From Acetanaerobacterium elongatum (lineage in GTDB: Bacteria; Bacillota; Clostridia; Oscillospirales; Ruminococcaceae), in the NCBI RefSeq assembly GCF_900103835.1, contig NZ_FNID01000015.1:1-64000 (forward strand): 64,000 bases of DNA, read 5' to 3'. This document shows positions 1 to 9,169 of this stretch, piece by piece. Below the pieces are notes generated by a model. That model did not search any database. It was given only the letters and a program-made list of their open reading frames with translations, and was not told where the DNA came from. Numbering within the stretch: the stretch's first letter is position 1; the number at the start of each line of letters is the position of its first letter. The position numbers and the translations under genes were made by a program.

Positions 1-554
1 AGCGAAGGAAGCGTTAAGAGGACAAAGCAGCATTTTGCTGACTAAAAACATGAAGGATTCTGTTTCTGAAGCGGAAGAAATTACGATAACCATAGCATAT
101 TGCCGATCTCATCATAGGTGATGGACTGCCCGTTGTAGGCCGTCAGCTTATCCTTCCAGTTGCTGTCGCCGTAGGTGTAATTGATAGTATCGGTGGCGTT
201 CGCAGGCTCCACCGCCGGGTCGGTATACGCATACGTTGCTTTACTCTGAATGTTACCACTGACATCGTAGGCGTAAACGATGGTTTCATCCTGCCACAGG
301 TTGTCCTCTCTGGTCAGCTGGCTTAACGCATCGTAGTGGTAGGTGGCCTTCAGATTACCGTTTTCGCTGATGGTCTCGATGTTCCCCAGTTTGTCGTAGG
401 TATAGCTGAGTGTGCTACCGCCGTTGTTAATGCTGGAGAGCAGGGTAGTCGTTTTGCTGTCGGATACATCCTCATAACTATAGCCTACCGCATAGTTATT
501 CGCCCCGTTGATGGTCTTGTTGGTTAATCTCGCAAGAGAATCGTAAGCATATGA

Positions 555-967
<413 letters not shown>

Positions 968-1105
968 GTATTCATACCCCCATGTTGGTTTGGGGATAAA
1001 GATATTAACTTTTGTGATTGAGGATACGTGAGCACACTGCTTGCGCTCCCAAGTGAGCTACATCACCACAAAAAGAATTATTATACTGAGGTAGTACATT
1101 CGTTA

Positions 1106-1135
1106 CAAGCGCTCTCCCAGCTGAGCTATACCCCC
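1106..1135 (-). pseudogene. Truncated tRNA-Ala copy (5' half)
   Basis: The minus strand reads GGGGGTATAGCTCAGCTGGG followed by AGAGCGCTTG, matching the acceptor 5' strand and D arm of tRNA-Ala, and then diverges. No anticodon stem, T arm or CCA follows. It is a near-copy of the first 31 nt of the intact tRNA at 937-967 (three differences and one gap). It sits directly downstream of a consensus promoter, so it was probably the first tRNA of a small tRNA operon and lost its 3' half. A further D-arm-like stretch (GTAGCTCACTTGGGAGCGC) lies near 1045-1063. Confidence 0.65.
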
Positions 1136-1156
1136 GTGTCTCATGCGACGTTAATT

Positions 1157-1185
1157 ATTATACTAAATACAATTAACTTCGTCAA
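1157..1185 (-). promoter_or_regulatory. Sigma-A promoter of the tRNA unit
   Basis: On the minus strand the sequence is TTGACG, a 17-base spacer, then TATAAT (-35 at 1180-1185, -10 at 1157-1162). Transcription would start near 1150 and run through the truncated tRNA into tRNA-Ala(GGC). The match is one base from full consensus, as expected for a stable-RNA promoter. Confidence 0.75.
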
Positions 1186-1196
1186 TAGTTTTATTA

Positions 1197-1238
1197 TAAA
1201 AAAATTCAGGCCCTCAAACTACTGTCGAGGGCCTGAAG
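1197..1238 (-). terminator. Rho-independent terminator of the UMF1 transporter gene
   Basis: An 11-bp perfect stem (1206-1216 with 1228-1238, core CAGGCCCTC/GAGGGCCTG) is followed on the minus strand by eight T residues (1198-1205). It lies just past the stop of the transporter gene at 1251. Confidence 0.88.
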
Positions 1239-1250
1239 AGGATATAAATA

Positions 1251-2498
1251 TTATTCCGGTTTGATGAAATCAACAGTATCATTCTTTGGAATTAATGAAA
1301 GGAATATAAAGCCTATAATAAACAGCACAATCAAGGCTAAAACACCATACTTCGATGCCTTAAAGATAAAAGCGGAAGCCGATAAAATCAGTGGCCCGAA
1401 AAAATCCGCAAACTTACCGAAGATATCAAAGAAGCCGAAATATTCATTCGATTCTTCCTTAGGAATCAGCTTGCCGAAGTAGGAACGAGAGAGAGACTGT
1501 ACACCGCCCTGCGCAAGCCCAACGGCAACGGCAAGCACCCAAAACTCCCATTGCTGATCTAGCTGGAAGCCAAACAGGCAGATAGCAATATACCAGACGA
1601 TATATATTTTAATCATTTTCATAGCGCCAAATTTTGTGCCGAGTTTTCCGGCAAGAATTGCAAACGGGAAGGCTACGAACTGGGTAAGCAGTAGCGCCAG
1701 AATCATACTGGTACTGTCAATGCCAACCTCACCGCCATAGGTGGTAGCCATTGAAATGATGGTGTAAACGCCGTCTATGTAGAAGAAATATGCCACAATA
1801 AAGTAAAGCAGGATTCTTTCTTTTACAATCTTTTTTAAGGTAGCGCCAAGGCGCGAGAAGGCGTGTGTAATCTTATCCTGGCGGTTTTCCAGAAAAAAGA
1901 CCTGCTTAACATTCTTCAGAAGCGGAATGGTTAAAAGCCCCCACCAAAGCACGGCGAATAGAAACGAGATCTGCGTTGCCATACCGGTTGACATTCCGAA
2001 CGGTTTTAAGAAGATAACTGCAATACCGGCTATGAAGGGAATACAGCTGCCGATATATCCCCACGCATAGCCTGCAGCGGAGATATAATCAATACGTTCA
2101 TCGTTGGTAACATCGGTGAGCATGGAGTCATAAAAAACATTGCAGGCCGTATAGCCTACTCTGGCAAGCACAAACACCAGCAGGTATGCAACCCAGTCTG
2201 AGGTAACCGAAAGTGATAGCCCGCCGATTAACCCGATAACAAGAAAGAGGATAAACATCTTCTTCTTCATACCCTTGTAATCCGCAATTGCACCTAGAAT
2301 AGGTGATAGAATAGCCATGATGGCTATGGCTATCGAGGTTACAATTCCCCAGATACCGGTTGCGGTTGAAGGGTCTGCTCCAGAGTTCTCCACCAACGAC
2401 CTAAAGTAGATGGGAATTGTGGTAGATATTATCATGGTAAATGCCGAATTTGCCACGTCATATAATACCCAGCTTTTCTCCGCTTTCGACAGTTTCAT
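1251..2498 (-). CDS. UMF1-family (Atg22-like) MFS transporter
   Basis: The protein has 415 residues and about 12 hydrophobic membrane segments over its whole length. The N-terminal motif SWVLYDVANSAF and the early DYKGMKKK cytoplasmic loop are typical of the UMF1/Atg22 branch of the major facilitator superfamily, whose eukaryotic members export amino acids from vacuoles. Bacterial substrates are largely unknown. A later loop (QSLSRSYFGKLIP, about residues 335-347) is also characteristic. The length is normal for bacterial members. It stands alone on the minus strand with its own terminator and a GGAGCGGG-type ribosome binding site upstream of the ATG. The family assignment is firm; the substrate cannot be told. 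Confidence 0.85.
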   Translation of the reverse strand: MKLSKAEKSWVLYDVANSAFTMIISTTIPIYFRSLVENSGADPSTATGIWGIVTSIAIAIMAILSPILGAIADYKGMKKKMFILFLVIGLIGGLSLSVTSDWVAYLLVFVLARVGYTACNVFYDSMLTDVTNDERIDYISAAGYAWGYIGSCIPFIAGIAVIFLKPFGMSTGMATQISFLFAVLWWGLLTIPLLKNVKQVFFLENRQDKITHAFSRLGATLKKIVKERILLYFIVAYFFYIDGVYTIISMATTYGGEVGIDSTSMILALLLTQFVAFPFAILAGKLGTKFGAMKMIKIYIVWYIAICLFGFQLDQQWEFWVLAVAVGLAQGGVQSLSRSYFGKLIPKEESNEYFGFFDIFGKFADFFGPLILSASAFIFKASKYGVLALIVLFIIGFIFLSLIPKNDTVDFIKPE

Positions 2499-2666
2499 TG
2501 TTTTCCCGCTCCAATCCTAAGACTAAAATCTTGTTTTAGGCGCTGCTAACTTAATTTATGCTAAGTGTAACATATTTTAGGTTATGTCACAATGAATTTT
2601 GTTAAATAAGACGTAAAGCGGTGGTAAAAAACATCTATAGTTGGGTTATGTATTTAATACAGATGG

Positions 2667-2888
2667 TTATAGCTTAAAATCCTCCGCGGAGTATTGCGGA
2701 AGCGTTAGTATTCTTTTGGGCTTACGTTTCAGCGGGTCATACTCAAAACGTTTACAGCTTCCAGTTAGAACAGATGCCTGTTTTTTGCGGCAGCTGTGTA
2801 AGGTGACGTTTTCTGCGATATTGTAGTAAATGCAGTATTCGCAGGAGGGTTCAATTTCTTTCCCAAAATACAACATTTTCAAAAGCAC
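2667..2888 (-). CDS. Small conserved Cys-motif protein
   Basis: This 73-residue protein has four cysteines (CEYC at about 16-19, then CRKK and CKRF) and the tail motif FEYDPLKRKPKR...YSAEDFKL. Short proteins of this shape (C-x2-C...C...CxxFxYDPLKR...F.L) occur widely in Clostridia and have no assigned function. The cysteines suggest a single zinc or metal site. It starts 41 bases after the stop of the YlbJ-like membrane protein and on the same strand, so the two are probably cotranscribed. No signal peptide is seen. Confidence 0.7.
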   Translation of the reverse strand: MLLKMLYFGKEIEPSCEYCIYYNIAENVTLHSCRKKQASVLTGSCKRFEYDPLKRKPKRILTLPQYSAEDFKL

Positions 2889-2929
2889 ATCCCCAATCTT
2901 TTCTTAACTCAATATTATTATACCAAAAA

Positions 2930-4051
2930 TTAGAGAATTGGTCTATCTTTTTTAAATAGTATGAGTGCGATGCACAGTACCAAAAGTACACCGGCGGCTA
3001 AAGGGGGGCCAGAAAGGCCGTAAGCAGTCAAAGGGCTTTCCGGAGTAAATGAAAAGACTGCTATTGCTCCGGGGAATAACGCCTGTAACCCGGCTGCAAT
3101 CAGGCAGGATAATGGTATGTGCACAAATCTTGATAGAATATACGGCCTCATGCTGACTTTCAATCCATTAAAGAAGGCTGTTACTTGGCAAATAACAGAT
3201 AAACCACCAAAGGAACAGAGCGCGCAGGCCAATATAACGGCTGAGCTCCCAGAAATGGCGGCAGTTGAAGCACACCCCAACGTTACCTCAAAGACGCCGG
3301 TAAATACAGCCATACCCCATGAGCGTAGGTCCAATGGTAGAAAAGTATAGATTCCGGCGGCTAGCGGCAGCTCTTTTAAAAGTGCAAGTATTGCAGAAAA
3401 AATCACCACAAAACCGCAGATGCTTAGAATACCCAGTGCAGATCCGGTTACAGCTTCCACGAATGCTTCGGCCAGTGGAGCAGTTGTATTGGTATAACTG
3501 TCTAAAAGCACCTTTTTTTCTGCTCCTTTCATTTTAATACCTGAGAATATTGCGATAATAATGCTTGCGATTGTCTGGGCGGCAAAGATAATCACTCCGG
3601 TGTAAGGGTTGCCGAACATCTTTGTTCCTACGGCAGTTATTAAAAACGCAGGCCCCGCATTTACGCAAAAGCAGAGCATTCGGGCGGCGGTTTTAGCATC
3701 CAGACGTTTATCCCGGCACAGAGCAGCGATTGAACGGGCCCCGATGGGGTAGCCTCCAATCAAGCTTAATAGAATAATAGTGCCTGTATATTTGGGCAGA
3801 TGCAGAATTTTAGCGGTAAAAAAGGATAGTGGCCTTGATAATGTGTCAGATAACCTACTGTTTATTAAAAACGAGCAAAGAACCATAAACGGAAAAAGGG
3901 AAGGAATTACGGCGTTAACGCAGGCCGCGAGCCCTTCCTTTACCCCGGAAATGACGGCGGTACTGTTTAGAAAATAGAGCAGTGCAAGAACAGTAACAAA
4001 TACAGAAAGAATAACTGCCTTTTTCAAGCCGGTTTTATTCATACCCTCCAT
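2930..4051 (-). CDS. YlbJ-like sporulation integral membrane protein
   Basis: The protein has 373 residues and 8-10 hydrophobic segments. It carries a nucleoside-recognition (Gate) type motif, LIGGYPIGARSIAALCRDKR (about 95-114), followed by CFCVNAGPAFLI. These are features of the YlbJ group of Firmicutes membrane proteins, made under sporulation control in Bacillus and needed for spore resistance in some species. The ATG at 4051 is preceded by GGGGG at 7-base spacing. A second in-frame ATG three codons later has an ill-spaced GGAGG. The gene diverges from the sporulation genes yqfC-yqfD. The YlbJ label rests on motif and context; the transported or bound molecule is unknown. Confidence 0.65.
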   Translation of the reverse strand: MEGMNKTGLKKAVILSVFVTVLALLYFLNSTAVISGVKEGLAACVNAVIPSLFPFMVLCSFLINSRLSDTLSRPLSFFTAKILHLPKYTGTIILLSLIGGYPIGARSIAALCRDKRLDAKTAARMLCFCVNAGPAFLITAVGTKMFGNPYTGVIIFAAQTIASIIIAIFSGIKMKGAEKKVLLDSYTNTTAPLAEAFVEAVTGSALGILSICGFVVIFSAILALLKELPLAAGIYTFLPLDLRSWGMAVFTGVFEVTLGCASTAAISGSSAVILACALCSFGGLSVICQVTAFFNGLKVSMRPYILSRFVHIPLSCLIAAGLQALFPGAIAVFSFTPESPLTAYGLSGPPLAAGVLLVLCIALILFKKDRPIL

Positions 4052-4196
4052 TACACAACCCCCAATTGACGTCAGTTATTCCATATATATGGATAGTTTG
4101 ATTATAAAATTAGCCATTCTTCAATATATATTTAATGTTGTATAAATTATATTGTGCGCCTTTCGGGCGTCGCTGAAGGAAGGCTTGGTTTTATAT

Positions 4197-4511
4197 ATGA
4201 CGCGAAGGGAAAGAGAAGCCGAGAAAAGGAGTAAAAGGGAGATTGCGCAAAGAGGGGCTGTTAAGGTTGCCAAAATGCTCCAGTTTCCTGAAACGGCGTT
4301 GTCAAAATCCGCCCAGATGGAGATTATGGGAAACCGTGAGATAACCTTAGACGGCTCGCAGGGCGTTTTGGAATACAGTGAGGATTGTATTAAAATCAAT
4401 GCGGGCCGAATGGTACTGAAATTTTCCGGTAGAGGGCTCACCTTGAAATGCCTTTCGGGGGAATCACTCGCGATAGAAGGCTTTTTAACAGGAATTGAGT
4501 TTCTCACCTAG
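4197..4511 (+). CDS. yqfC: Sporulation protein YqfC (YabP/YqfC family)
   Basis: I place the start at the ATG at 4197 (MTRREREAEKRSKRE), after AAGGAAGG. The open frame extends further upstream but with residues unlike the family. The resulting 104-residue protein has a basic N-terminus and the beta-rich YabP/YqfC core (EIMGNREITLDGSQGVLEYS...INAGRMVLKFSGRGLTLKCL). In Bacillus yqfC is expressed in the mother cell under sigma-E and lies beside yqfD, as it does here. Its role in spore formation is not known in detail. A second member of the family, yabP, is at 56307. Confidence 0.88.
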   Translation: MTRREREAEKRSKREIAQRGAVKVAKMLQFPETALSKSAQMEIMGNREITLDGSQGVLEYSEDCIKINAGRMVLKFSGRGLTLKCLSGESLAIEGFLTGIEFLT

Positions 4512-4546
4512 TTGGCAGACGGGATATAAAGAGAGGGGCGCCGCCT

Positions 4547-5734
4547 TTGTTTATCGTAAAATTAGTCAGATGGCTAAAGGGATACGTTTCTTTTACGGTC
4601 ATCGGTGCATTTGCGGAACGGTTTCTAAACCTTGTAACCCGTGCCGGAATCAGTATATGGAATATCAGCAGAAAAGATGAGGTACTAACTGCCTGTACTG
4701 TTGCAAAAGATTATAAGCGGTTAAGAACCCCGGCAAAGAAATCCGGCGTAAGGCTGCGGCTGAACAACCGTTTTGGTCTTCCGTTTCGCGCCAGAAAATA
4801 CCGTAAACGAGCAGGATTATTGCTGGGGGTTGCCATATTCATCGGCTTTATCATGCTCATGTCACAGTTTATCTGGTCGGTAGAGGTTGTTGGCAATGTA
4901 GAGGTGTCGAGGTTTGAAATCTTAAAAGCACTTGAGGTTGAAGGCATAAAGGTTGGCGGGTATAAAAACAATATTGATATACCTGCAGCCAAGCAAAGGC
5001 TTTTGCTTGCACTTGACGATCTTTCGTGGCTAACAATCAATCTCAGCGGAACAACCGCGGTTGTAGAGGTGAAGGAGCGTACCAAAGAGCCGAAGATGGA
5101 ACCGGTTGATATACCATGCAATATCGTTGCGGCAAGATCTGGGCAGATACTTAAAATGGAAGTGTATGACGGGGAGTCTATGGTTAAAAAGGGTGATGTG
5201 GTTAAGGCCGGGGATATCCTGGTAAGCGGAATAATCGAGGATAAATCTGGAAACAATACGATTAAGCACGCAGGCGCTAAGGTAATTGCACAGGTTCAGG
5301 AGCACCGCGAATATGATGTTCCGCTGGTTACCGAGGTCACGCGGTATACCGGAAAAGAGAGAACGAAACGACTGCTTTCGTTTTTAAATACCGACATACC
5401 CATCTGGTTTTGCGGTAGTACCGAGTTTGATTATCGGCTGGAAACCGCCAAGGATACACTTTCGCTGTTTGGTATAGAGCTTCCCGTAATCTATAAAGAA
5501 GAGCGTTATCGGGAAGTAATCAGTAAAAAAGTGCCTGTAACCGAAGAAAAGGCAAAAGGCGCAGTTTTGCTGCTTGTAAAAAAGTTTGAAAAAGACGAAC
5601 TGAAGGATGCAGAGATAATATCTCGTATTATTGATGTTAAGAAGATGAATAACAGGTATCTGGTAAAGGTGGATATGGTGGCAAATGTTGATATAGCAAA
5701 AGAGCAAGAAATTCTGGTACAAAATTTAGAATAA
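4547..5734 (+). CDS. yqfD: Sporulation membrane protein YqfD
   Basis: This 395-residue protein has one strong membrane segment near residues 89-110 (RKRAGLLLGVAIFIGFIMLM), preceded by a basic cytoplasmic part. It is followed by a large outer domain with a POTRA-like start (VVGNVEVSRFEILKALEVEG) and a later lipoyl-like region (DGESMVKKGDVVKAGDILVS). This is the YqfD family, a sigma-E controlled sporulation protein of unknown mechanism. The chosen start is TTG at 4547 with GAGAGGGG eight bases upstream. It follows yqfC by 35 bases and is almost certainly in the same operon. Confidence 0.9.
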   Translation: MFIVKLVRWLKGYVSFTVIGAFAERFLNLVTRAGISIWNISRKDEVLTACTVAKDYKRLRTPAKKSGVRLRLNNRFGLPFRARKYRKRAGLLLGVAIFIGFIMLMSQFIWSVEVVGNVEVSRFEILKALEVEGIKVGGYKNNIDIPAAKQRLLLALDDLSWLTINLSGTTAVVEVKERTKEPKMEPVDIPCNIVAARSGQILKMEVYDGESMVKKGDVVKAGDILVSGIIEDKSGNNTIKHAGAKVIAQVQEHREYDVPLVTEVTRYTGKERTKRLLSFLNTDIPIWFCGSTEFDYRLETAKDTLSLFGIELPVIYKEERYREVISKKVPVTEEKAKGAVLLLVKKFEKDELKDAEIISRIIDVKKMNNRYLVKVDMVANVDIAKEQEILVQNLE

Positions 5735-5760
5735 TATTGCTGTTTTTTTAAGGAAAATTA

Positions 5761-5769
5761 TGATATAAT
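5761..5769 (+). promoter_or_regulatory. Extended -10 promoter candidate before phoH
   Basis: TGATATAAT at 5761-5769 is an extended -10 (TGnTATAAT) with no good -35 at the normal distance. It sits about 120 bases before phoH and after a 158-base gap from yqfD. It would allow vegetative transcription of the phoH-ybeY-dgkA-era part separately from the sporulation genes. Confidence 0.45.
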
Positions 5770-5892
5770 TCTTTAGAATGTAGGTTGTTCAAATATTAAA
5801 TCATTTTTTAATACATATTTTTGCAGCGAAACGAATTAAAGCGAACACAATAAAGGTATCGGAAAAAGCTAAAGAAACGGAGCATTGCCTTG

Positions 5893-6864
5893 ATGATTGA
5901 ACAGGTAATTAATATTGACAGGCTGGAGCATACCTTTGCCCTTTTCGGAAGTTTCGATTCTAATATAAAGATTATTGAACAGGAATATGGTGTCAGCGTT
6001 GTTAACCGCGAGAATGAGATAAAGGTAAGCGGTGAGCCCGACAGCGTGATGTATGCGTCGCGTGTAATTGATGGTCTGCTGACGCTTTTAAGCCGGGGTG
6101 AAACAATCAACGAGCAGAATCTCCGTTATGTGATTTCGCTGGTCAGTGAAGGGAACGAAGACCAGATCAGCTCGCTGGCTGCCGATGATAATGTTTGTAT
6201 TACTGCCAAAGGCCGACAGATTAAAGGTAAGACACTGGGCCAAAAGCAGTATATAGATTTAATGAAGAAGAATATAATTGTATTCAGCATAGGCCCGGCG
6301 GGAACAGGTAAAACCTATCTTGCTGTAGCCATGGCTGTTCGCGCTTTTCGCGCGCATGAGGTAAACCGGATTATACTTACTCGTCCTGCGGTGGAGGCGG
6401 GTGAGAAGCTGGGTTTTCTGCCCGGTGATCTTCAAACAAAGGTTGACCCTTATCTGCGCCCATTGTATGATGCACTGTTCGATATGCTGGGAGCTGAGAA
6501 TTATCAAAAATATGTTGAACGCGGCAATATCGAGGTGGCACCGCTTGCGTATATGAGAGGGCGAACCCTTGATGATTCGTTTATTATACTGGATGAAGCG
6601 CAGAATACTACGCCGGAGCAGATGAAGATGTTTTTAACCAGACTGGGTGTAAACTCTAAGGCGGTAGTTACCGGTGACATAACGCAGATTGACCTCCCCG
6701 AAGAAAAACGTTCGGGCCTGATCGAAGCAAGCAAGATCTTAAAGGACGTGGAAGATATAGGAATGATATATCTTACTCAAAAGGATGTAGTTCGGCATGT
6801 GCTGGTGCAAAGGATTATCCGTGCGTATGAAAAGTATTATGATGAAAAGAAGCATGTAAGATAA
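5893..6864 (+). CDS. phoH: PhoH family ATPase/nuclease-like protein
   Basis: The ATG at 5893 is used, with CGGAG upstream. The product has 323 residues. An N-terminal KH-like part (about 1-100) precedes the PhoH P-loop domain. Walker A is GPAGTGKTY near residue 134 and Walker B is FIILDEAQN near 230, followed by the TTPEQMKMFLTRLG motif and the arginine-bearing VTGDITQIDLP. PhoH proteins bind ATP and are linked to RNA metabolism. In Firmicutes the gene sits beside ybeY, as here. The protein is of normal length and complete. The exact substrate is unsettled for the family. Confidence 0.92.
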   Translation: MIEQVINIDRLEHTFALFGSFDSNIKIIEQEYGVSVVNRENEIKVSGEPDSVMYASRVIDGLLTLLSRGETINEQNLRYVISLVSEGNEDQISSLAADDNVCITAKGRQIKGKTLGQKQYIDLMKKNIIVFSIGPAGTGKTYLAVAMAVRAFRAHEVNRIILTRPAVEAGEKLGFLPGDLQTKVDPYLRPLYDALFDMLGAENYQKYVERGNIEVAPLAYMRGRTLDDSFIILDEAQNTTPEQMKMFLTRLGVNSKAVVTGDITQIDLPEEKRSGLIEASKILKDVEDIGMIYLTQKDVVRHVLVQRIIRAYEKYYDEKKHVR

Positions 6865-6946
6865 AATACGAGATTCTTTACAGGTAAGGAATACCGAATA
6901 GTTGAATGGCGATAGTTTGGTATTGCCAGAAAGGAAAGGTAAAACA

Positions 6947-7453
6947 ATGGAGAGAATTAAAGCATTAATATCCAACCGACAAAAAAAGATAAAGATTCCT
7001 ACCGGTATTCGGCTGCTAATCAGGCGTTGCTGTCATGCGGTGCTGGAGCAGGAAAACATGAGCGGGAACTATGAGGTGAGTGTCAGCTTTGTGGATAACG
7101 AGAATATCCAAAGCTTGAACAGTCAGTACCGGCAAAAGGACATGCCTACCGACGTACTGTCGTTTCCGCTTGGTGAAAACGGCATATATGATATGAATCA
7201 GGAAACCGGTGCATATATGCTTGGCGATATCGTGATCTCAATGGAGAAAGCCGTTGAGCAGGCAGAGATGTACGGGCATTCCTTGCGGCGCGAGGTGGCA
7301 TATCTTACTGTACACTCTATGCTGCACCTGATTGGGTACGACCATGAGGATGGCGGCATGGAACTGGTGCGGATGCGCGAGAAGGAAGAAGCTGTACTTA
7401 CCAGCCTTGGGCTGCCCAGAGGCGAAAGCTACGTTTTAACCGATGAAAAATAA
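6947..7453 (+). CDS. ybeY: rRNA maturation endoribonuclease YbeY
   Basis: The start chosen is the ATG at 6947, with AAGGAAAGG at good spacing; upstream codons in frame are not family-like. The 168-residue protein carries the metal-binding signature HSMLHLIGYDHE (H-x3-H-x5-H), which coordinates zinc in YbeY, and the upstream MPTDVLSFPLGE motif. YbeY takes part in 16S rRNA 3' maturation and ribosome quality control. The gene follows phoH by 82 bases. In Bacillus pgpH (yqfF) occupies this gap, but here it is missing. The last 11 bases overlap dgkA. Confidence 0.93.
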   Translation: MERIKALISNRQKKIKIPTGIRLLIRRCCHAVLEQENMSGNYEVSVSFVDNENIQSLNSQYRQKDMPTDVLSFPLGENGIYDMNQETGAYMLGDIVISMEKAVEQAEMYGHSLRREVAYLTVHSMLHLIGYDHEDGGMELVRMREKEEAVLTSLGLPRGESYVLTDEK

Positions 7454-7979
7454 TGAACGTGGGTTAAAAGGGTTTGTTAAAAGCTTTCAATATGCAATAA
7501 CGGGTATCATAAGCAGTATAGTAAGCGAGCGAAATATCCGTATTCATCTTGTGGTAACACTATATATACTCTATTTTTCACGCTTTTACAGTCTAAGCCG
7601 TGCGGAGTATATTCTGCTCATTCTCACTATCTGTTTTGTAATAGCCACCGAAATGCTCAACACAGCTATCGAAACAGTGGTAGACCTTGTTACCGATGCC
7701 TATGCAAGACTTGCCAAGATTGCGAAGGATGTAGCGGCAGGTGCGGTTTTGGTGGCTGCATTTTCGGCGGTGGTTGTGGGTGTCATTCTGTTTTTTGACA
7801 TTGGTATCATACAAAACATCTTATTGTATTTTGCTGCCAGTTGGGTGAGAGTTGTGCTACTGCTGCTTTCTGTAGCTGTTGCAATACTGTTTATTGTTAA
7901 GGCAGGCAGATGGGCCAATAAGGCTGAGAGTTCTAACAACTTAAATTACGGAGGAAAAGATGCTCAAAACCAAAAGTGA
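7443..7979 (+). CDS. dgkA: Diacylglycerol/undecaprenol kinase (DgkA family)
   Basis: The protein has 178 residues. The DgkA core (about residues 10-125) has three membrane helices and the conserved ATEMLNTAIETVVDL motif, whose glutamates bind the nucleotide and catalyse transfer. In Gram-positive bacteria the enzyme mainly phosphorylates undecaprenol for envelope synthesis. The C-terminus is extended by a fourth hydrophobic helix (ILLYFAASWVRVVLLLLSVA), which is longer than the usual 120-130 residue form. It overlaps ybeY by 11 bases and era by 20, so translation is coupled. Confidence 0.88.
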   Translation: MKNNERGLKGFVKSFQYAITGIISSIVSERNIRIHLVVTLYILYFSRFYSLSRAEYILLILTICFVIATEMLNTAIETVVDLVTDAYARLAKIAKDVAAGAVLVAAFSAVVVGVILFFDIGIIQNILLYFAASWVRVVLLLLSVAVAILFIVKAGRWANKAESSNNLNYGGKDAQNQK

Positions 7980-8853
7980 GTTTGTAGCAATAGTCGGCAA
8001 ACCCAACGCGGGGAAATCCTCGCTGTTAAACAGTATGATTGGCGAGAAGATTGCCATTGTAAGTAATAAGCCGCAAACAACAAGAACAAGGATTACCGGG
8101 GTACTTACCAAGGAATCCACGCAGTTTGTATTTATCGATACCCCCGGCCTGCATAAGCCGAAAACAAAGCTGGACGAGTATATGGTAAAACAGGTGGACG
8201 ATTCGGTTGCCGATGTGGATACCGCGGTTTTAGTGGTTGATTTTCAGGGTGAACCCGCAAAGGCGGAGCTGGAGTTGATAGACAGCTTTAAATCGTTGCA
8301 TATTCCCGCACTGCTCGTTATCAATAAAATCGATACCTTAGCGCAAAAGGAACAGATTATTCAACGAATCGATCAGTACCGCAGCTTGTTTGAGTTTGAA
8401 AGCGTCATCCCCTTATCGGCGAAAACCGGCGAGGGGGTTGAAATCCTTTTGAAAGAGCTGGATAAGCTTGCGCAGGAAGGGCCGCATTTCTTCCCGGGTG
8501 ATACCATGACCGATCAACCCGAGCGTGTTATTGCTGCCGAGATTATTCGCGAAAAGCTGCTGCGCAATCTTTCAGACGAGGTACCGCACGGCACGGCGGT
8601 AGAGATCGAATCCATGAAGGAACGCGAAGGAGCCGATATCATTGATATTGATGCGGTTATCTACTGCGAAAAGGAATCGCATAAGGGCATTATTATCGGT
8701 AAGGGCGGCGCGATGTTAAAAAAGGTTGCAACCCAAGCCAGAAAAGAACTGGAAGATTTTCTGGACATAAAAGTTAATTTAAAGACCTGGGTAAAGGTTA
8801 AGGATGATTGGCGCAACAAGGAAAGCGCCGTTCGTTCACTAGGTTACAACTAA
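7960..8853 (+). CDS. era: GTPase Era
   Basis: This is a 297-residue protein with all GTPase boxes: G1 GKPNAGKS (13-20), G2 TTRTRITG (40-47), G3 DTPG (60-63), G4 NKID (122-125) and G5 SAKTG. A KH RNA-binding domain follows with GKGGAMLKK near 248-256. Era binds 16S rRNA near the 3' end and helps 30S assembly, fitting its neighbour ybeY. The ATG is preceded by GGAGG at good spacing and lies inside the dgkA 3' end. cdd, often between dgkA and era, is absent. Confidence 0.97.
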   Translation: MLKTKSEFVAIVGKPNAGKSSLLNSMIGEKIAIVSNKPQTTRTRITGVLTKESTQFVFIDTPGLHKPKTKLDEYMVKQVDDSVADVDTAVLVVDFQGEPAKAELELIDSFKSLHIPALLVINKIDTLAQKEQIIQRIDQYRSLFEFESVIPLSAKTGEGVEILLKELDKLAQEGPHFFPGDTMTDQPERVIAAEIIREKLLRNLSDEVPHGTAVEIESMKEREGADIIDIDAVIYCEKESHKGIIIGKGGAMLKKVATQARKELEDFLDIKVNLKTWVKVKDDWRNKESAVRSLGYN

Positions 8854-9016
8854 GCCCGCAAGACCGATTTTGCAGCAGCTTAGTAAGAATATGGTCTACA
8901 TTGCCGCACATATAAACCCCGCTCAGGGCAACAATCTTAATACACCGCTGTGAAGAGAGCTGATTCGTCAACCCTTTGAACAAAACGGTGATTGTTGATT
9001 ATATGGAGGGGTTATT

Positions 9017-9169
9017 GTGGACAGGGAAGCTCTGTGGAGAATTTTTGAAGACACCGGCAGCGTAGAGGCTTATCTTCTTTATAAGGATAATCAATTTCTT
9101 CAAGGTTTGGCCGAAAGCGAGGAACCCCAGGATGCAGATATGTACCGAGGGAGTGGTGCTAAAGGTTAG
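9017..9169 (+). CDS. yqzL: YqzL-like small protein
   Basis: This short frame encodes 50 residues beginning with GTG at 9017, with GGAGGGG upstream. The product, MDREALWRIFEDTGSVEAYL and onward, has the WRIFEDTGSVEAYLLYK core typical of YqzL, a small conserved Firmicutes protein of unknown function always found between era and recO. Its position here is exactly that. The 3' end overlaps the recO start by 38 bases in another frame. The family match is by eye from the core motif and synteny. Confidence 0.8.
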   Translation: MDREALWRIFEDTGSVEAYLLYKDNQFLQGLAESEEPQDADMYRGSGAKG

